From: BM714 sp964484935
Lineage (GTDB): Bacteria; Bacillota; Clostridia; Peptostreptococcales; BM714
Length of the DNA: 8,547 nucleotides
Assembly: GCA_964484935.1 (NCBI GenBank)
Contig: CAZAFW010000059.1
Coordinates: 1-8,547, forward strand
Reading direction: 5' to 3'
Positions 5,945 through 8,547 of the stretch are shown here, piece after piece. Under the pieces are notes generated by a model that worked only from the letters and a program-made list of their open reading frames with translations, ran no database searches and was not told where the DNA came from. Position 1 is the stretch's first letter. The number at the start of each line of letters is the position of its first letter. Both the position numbers and the translations under genes were made by a program.

Positions 5945-7027
5945 ATGTATGACATATTAATAGCAGGGGCCGGACCGGCGGGAAGCAATTTGGCTCGCAT
6001 GCTTTCAATATCCACCGACTTGAAAATAGGACTGGTCGACAAGCGGAGATTGGACTTAATGGAGGACGACAAACTTGTCAAGGCCTGCGGCGGGCTCTTG
6101 TCTCCCGACGCGCAGCATATGCTTGCCAGGCTTGGAATTACCATACCGGTAAGTGTGCTGGAGGACCCGCAGCTTTTCAGTGTAAGGACCATAGATTTCG
6201 ACAATGGACTTGACAGGCATTATCAGCGTTACTATTACAACATGAACCGTGAAAAATTTGACCGATACCTTTTCGGCTTGGTTCCGAATCAGGTTGACAA
6301 GTTTTGCGGGACAAGCGTAAAGAAAGCCCAAAGGAGCGGTTCGGGGTGGAAAATCACATGCCGCGACGGGGGAGAGAAAATTATGGAGAGCCGATTCCTT
6401 GTCGTTGCCGATGGAGCGAATTCGGTTCTGAGGAAGCAATTGTTCAGCGAAAAAATCAAACCGAGAAAATACGTAAGTCTTCAAAAATGGTATCCGGTAT
6501 CAAGGGAAATGCCCTACTATACGGGTATCTTCGATTCGGAGGTGACGGATTACTATTCCTGGACAATACAAAAGAACAATGCGATGATTTTGGGTACGGC
6601 GGTGCCTTTGGGCGAGGATTTGCCACATAGCTTTGAATTGTTGAGGTCCAAGACATCGGAATATTTGGGGATTGCGCTCGATGGTCATTTGAAAACTGAA
6701 GGTGCCTTCATAGAAAGAACCATGGACATAAGAGGACTCAGATGGTCCGGCGACAAGGTGTGCCTTATAGGAGAGGCTGCAGGGGCAACGAGTCCCACAT
6801 CGGCCGAGGGATTCAGCTACGCCCTCAAGACATCTCTTTATCTGGCGGAAGAACTGCAGAGGGGCTTCGGCCATGTGGAGAAAAGATACAAAAGAAGATG
6901 CCGCAAGATAGCAGCGAACATTGTCGGAAAGCATATCAAGTCGCCTGCAATGTACAACAAGTCGATTCGAAGGCTGGTAATGAAATCGGGTCTTACTGCC
7001 ATGAAAATGACGCAAGGCGTGGAATAG
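5945..7027 (+). CDS. cbrA: CbrA-family FAD-dependent oxidoreductase (geranylgeranyl-reductase-like)
   Basis: Flavoprotein of 360 aa. The dinucleotide-binding motif GAGPAG is at residues 8-13, KACGGLLSPDAQ at 46-57, the second FAD motif ADGANS at 155-160, and GEAAG with SAEGFSYAL at 276-294. The KACGGLLSPDAQ block, the stretch QLFSVRTIDF (76-85), and RKYVSLQKW together with IFDSEVTDYYSW in the middle follow the order of Escherichia coli CbrA. CbrA is linked to colicin M tolerance and is thought to act on polyprenyl (undecaprenyl) lipids. In the wider COG0644 family these enzymes reduce isoprenoid chains. Here a reductase of a polyprenyl or other lipid is a reasonable inference, but the substrate is unproven. 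I chose the ATG at 5945 because GGGGAGA lies five bases upstream; an in-frame TTG at 5909 falls inside the palindrome and lacks a site. The gene ends 125 bases before a strong terminator. Confidence 0.85.
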   Translation: MYDILIAGAGPAGSNLARMLSISTDLKIGLVDKRRLDLMEDDKLVKACGGLLSPDAQHMLARLGITIPVSVLEDPQLFSVRTIDFDNGLDRHYQRYYYNMNREKFDRYLFGLVPNQVDKFCGTSVKKAQRSGSGWKITCRDGGEKIMESRFLVVADGANSVLRKQLFSEKIKPRKYVSLQKWYPVSREMPYYTGIFDSEVTDYYSWTIQKNNAMILGTAVPLGEDLPHSFELLRSKTSEYLGIALDGHLKTEGAFIERTMDIRGLRWSGDKVCLIGEAAGATSPTSAEGFSYALKTSLYLAEELQRGFGHVEKRYKRRCRKIAANIVGKHIKSPAMYNKSIRRLVMKSGLTAMKMTQGVE

Positions 7028-7036
7028 GAAGGCGGG

Positions 7037-7171
7037 ATGTCTTATTGGGCAGGGTTGGCTTTAAATATGATTTTGACGGCAGGCACTGGGCTTGCCGATC
7101 CTGATGGATATGCTCATTGTTGCAACAATCAATTTTGCGACAAGACACTACTAAAACAATCGGCTTGCTGA
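7037..7171 (+). CDS. Possible 44-aa cysteine-containing small protein (doubtful)
   Basis: An open frame begins 10 bases after the cbrA-like stop, with GGAAGG four bases before the ATG. It encodes a hydrophobic N-terminal half (WAGLALNMILTAGTGLA) and four cysteines in the C-terminal half (CC, C, C). Its TGA lies in the loop of the terminator at 7153-7194. It resembles no family I know. The spacing of the ribosome-binding site is short, and no conservation can be judged, so it may be chance. Confidence 0.2.
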   Translation: MSYWAGLALNMILTAGTGLADPDGYAHCCNNQFCDKTLLKQSAC

Positions 7172-7194
7172 ATAAGGCAAGCCGATTGTTTTTT
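7153..7194 (+). terminator. Strong intrinsic terminator after the cbrA-like gene
   Basis: AAAACAATCGGCTTGC (7153-7168) pairs perfectly over 16 bases with 7177-7192 around an 8-base loop, and the right arm runs into TTTTTT (7189-7194). It ends the cbrA-like unit and insulates the RND gene. Confidence 0.92.
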
Positions 7195-7232
7195 GCAAAA
7201 TGGAAGAGAAACATTTATTTAGAATTAATTTA

Positions 7233-7268
7233 TTGTGAGTCCGCACAAAATATTAGGGTAATTATTAC
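7233..7268. promoter_or_regulatory. Two operator-like inverted repeats upstream of the RND gene
   Basis: TTGTG (7233-7237) pairs with CACAA (7244-7248) across six bases, and GTAAT-T-ATTAC occupies 7258-7268. Both fall in the A/T-rich region between the terminator and the RND start. I could not place a confident -35/-10 pair here, so the promoter position is open. Confidence 0.3.
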
Positions 7269-7325
7269 ACATATATCACTCGTTGGAAATACATGAAAAC
7301 ACAAAATGCAAACAGGGGAAAAGTC

Positions 7326-8547
7326 ATGAATAATGAGGAAAAATCCATCAAAATCAATATATTCGGTAAAATCGCCAGGCTTTTCATCAACCGGTTTCAG
7401 CTGTCCATTTTGGTCATTCTGCTGATTTTAAGCGTAGGCCTGCTTGGATTCGCCAACTTGCCAAAGGAATCGCTGCCAGAATTTGAATTTCCCGAAATAA
7501 TAATTCAGACCACATTTCCCGGTGCAAGCCCCGAGGATGTAGAGTCATTGGTGACCAAGAAGATTGAAAACAAGGTAAAGGACCTTGAGGATATAGATAC
7601 TCTTAATTCCGAAACCGGCTTTGGCATATCTGTTGTGAATGCAACATTCCTCGATTCTGTGGACATAGACCGCAAGAAAATCGAATTGGACAATGCGCTT
7701 AGGGAGATCAGTTTTACCGATGGGGTCGGAAATCCGGAATCATTCGTACTTTCCACAGCGGATTTTCTTCCGCTTATGAACATAAGCGTAGCGGGAGACT
7801 ATGACCTGCCCCAGCTGACAAACATAGCAAACGACATCAAGGACGAAATTGAAGGCGTCAAGGGGATTGACAACGTTACGATAAATGGGGAAGTTTCCCG
7901 GGAAATAGAAGTCGTTTTGGATGAACTGAAGATGATGAAGTACGGTATCGACTACAATCAAATAAGGGAGGCAATACAAGTCAACAACTTCGATGCTCCG
8001 CTCGGTGAACTGCCGCTGAACGGAGTGAGATACAATCTTAGGGTGGACGAGTCCTACACCAGCCTTTCGGACATCGAGAACACCTTCATAAAAGAGGGCG
8101 TATATATAAAGGACGTGGCACGGGTAGTTGAAGGGCTGGCTCCTGTAGACAGCTACAACAGGACATTCATCAGAGGCTTGAACGAGGAGGCCTTGCCGTC
8201 CTTGTTCCTTACAGTCAACCGGGAAGTCAACAGCGATGTTATAGGCACAAGCCTGGCCGTAAAGGAATTGCTGAAGGAATCTAAAGGCACATTGTACACA
8301 GACGATGTTACGGTCAATGTTTCCAATGACTTGGCGGTCAACGTGGACAATGACCTGGGCAAGATAGAAAGCAGCGCATGGTCGGGTCTTCTGGTTGTAA
8401 TAGTTGTGCTTTTCCTTTTCATAGGGCTCAGGGAATCGCTTATCGTATCCATAAGCATTCCTTTAAGCTTGCTTGGAACTTTGGGGATTTTGAACCTTTT
8501 CAATCTGACATTCAACACTTTTGTGGTTCTGGGACTCATAGTGGCGC
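7326..8547 (+). CDS. RND-superfamily efflux transporter (AcrB/MMPL-like HAE type, partial, C-terminus off the right edge)
   Basis: Proton-driven efflux pump of the cytoplasmic membrane; 407 codons are present out of roughly 1000-1050 usual for the family. After a short cytosolic tail comes TM1 (about residues 25-44), then the strongly conserved block NLPKESLPEFEFPEI (44-58) and FPGASPEDVESLVTKKIE (64-81), typical of the start of the first porter subdomain. The extracytoplasmic porter region runs to about 348, followed by TM2 (about 352-368), TM3 (374-394) and the beginning of TM4, where the window stops before the proton-relay aspartates. The ATG start is supported by AGGGGA seven bases upstream. 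No HlyD-type adaptor gene lies upstream; the preceding element is a terminator, so this gene is first in its transcript. Substrate unknown: drug, lipid or metal export are all possible. Confidence 0.92.
   Translation, partial: MNNEEKSIKINIFGKIARLFINRFQLSILVILLILSVGLLGFANLPKESLPEFEFPEIIIQTTFPGASPEDVESLVTKKIENKVKDLEDIDTLNSETGFGISVVNATFLDSVDIDRKKIELDNALREISFTDGVGNPESFVLSTADFLPLMNISVAGDYDLPQLTNIANDIKDEIEGVKGIDNVTINGEVSREIEVVLDELKMMKYGIDYNQIREAIQVNNFDAPLGELPLNGVRYNLRVDESYTSLSDIENTFIKEGVYIKDVARVVEGLAPVDSYNRTFIRGLNEEALPSLFLTVNREVNSDVIGTSLAVKELLKESKGTLYTDDVTVNVSNDLAVNVDNDLGKIESSAWSGLLVVIVVLFLFIGLRESLIVSISIPLSLLGTLGILNLFNLTFNTFVVLGLIVA

Noticed and set aside
6500..7015. A 171-codon minus-strand open frame within the cbrA-like gene
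   Set aside because: It is antisense to a well-conserved flavoprotein and has no domain resemblance; a shadow.

Overview
The window reads as chromosomal DNA of a low-to-moderate GC Gram-positive bacterium, most likely a clostridial Firmicute. The grounds are purine-rich Shine-Dalgarno sites, frequent GTG/TTG starts, an A/T-rich intergenic style, and family affinities (DUF2975 plus YozG-type regulator, UPF0282 metallohydrolase, CbrA-like flavoprotein). This placement is inference from sequence style, not from a marker gene.

Layout. (1) Positions 1-1336, minus strand: the N-terminal two thirds or so of a BcsA-type processive family 2 glycosyltransferase whose C-terminus lies beyond the left edge. 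(2) 1337-1764: a divergent intergenic region with a minus-strand promoter, a 14-bp perfect palindrome, and a plus-strand promoter leading into an apparently structured leader RNA. (3) 1765-2349, plus: a LysE/RhtB-superfamily exporter resembling the cysteine/O-acetylserine exporter EamB. (4) 2406-4597, minus: four genes, namely a DUF2975 membrane protein with a tightly linked Cro/CI-type regulator, then an ElaA-like GNAT acetyltransferase, then a class I SAM methyltransferase. (5) 4892-7027, plus: a UPF0282-like metallo-beta-lactamase-fold hydrolase followed by a CbrA-family (geranylgeranyl-reductase-like) FAD oxidoreductase. Each has its own extended -10 promoter of very similar sequence, and a strong intrinsic terminator closes the region at 7153-7194. 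(6) 7326 to the right edge, plus: the first 407 codons of an RND-superfamily efflux pump.

The window is mostly a set of short, independent transcription units rather than one pathway. The clearest functional pair is the DUF2975/HTH operon. The UPF0282 and CbrA-like genes share strand, spacing and promoter style, so they may be co-regulated. The most interesting non-coding signals are the 88-nt multi-helix leader in front of the exporter (candidate riboswitch, class not recognised) and a 22-bp palindrome sitting on the predicted start site of the cbrA-like gene. I saw no rRNA, canonical tRNA, CRISPR array, insertion sequence or phage gene.
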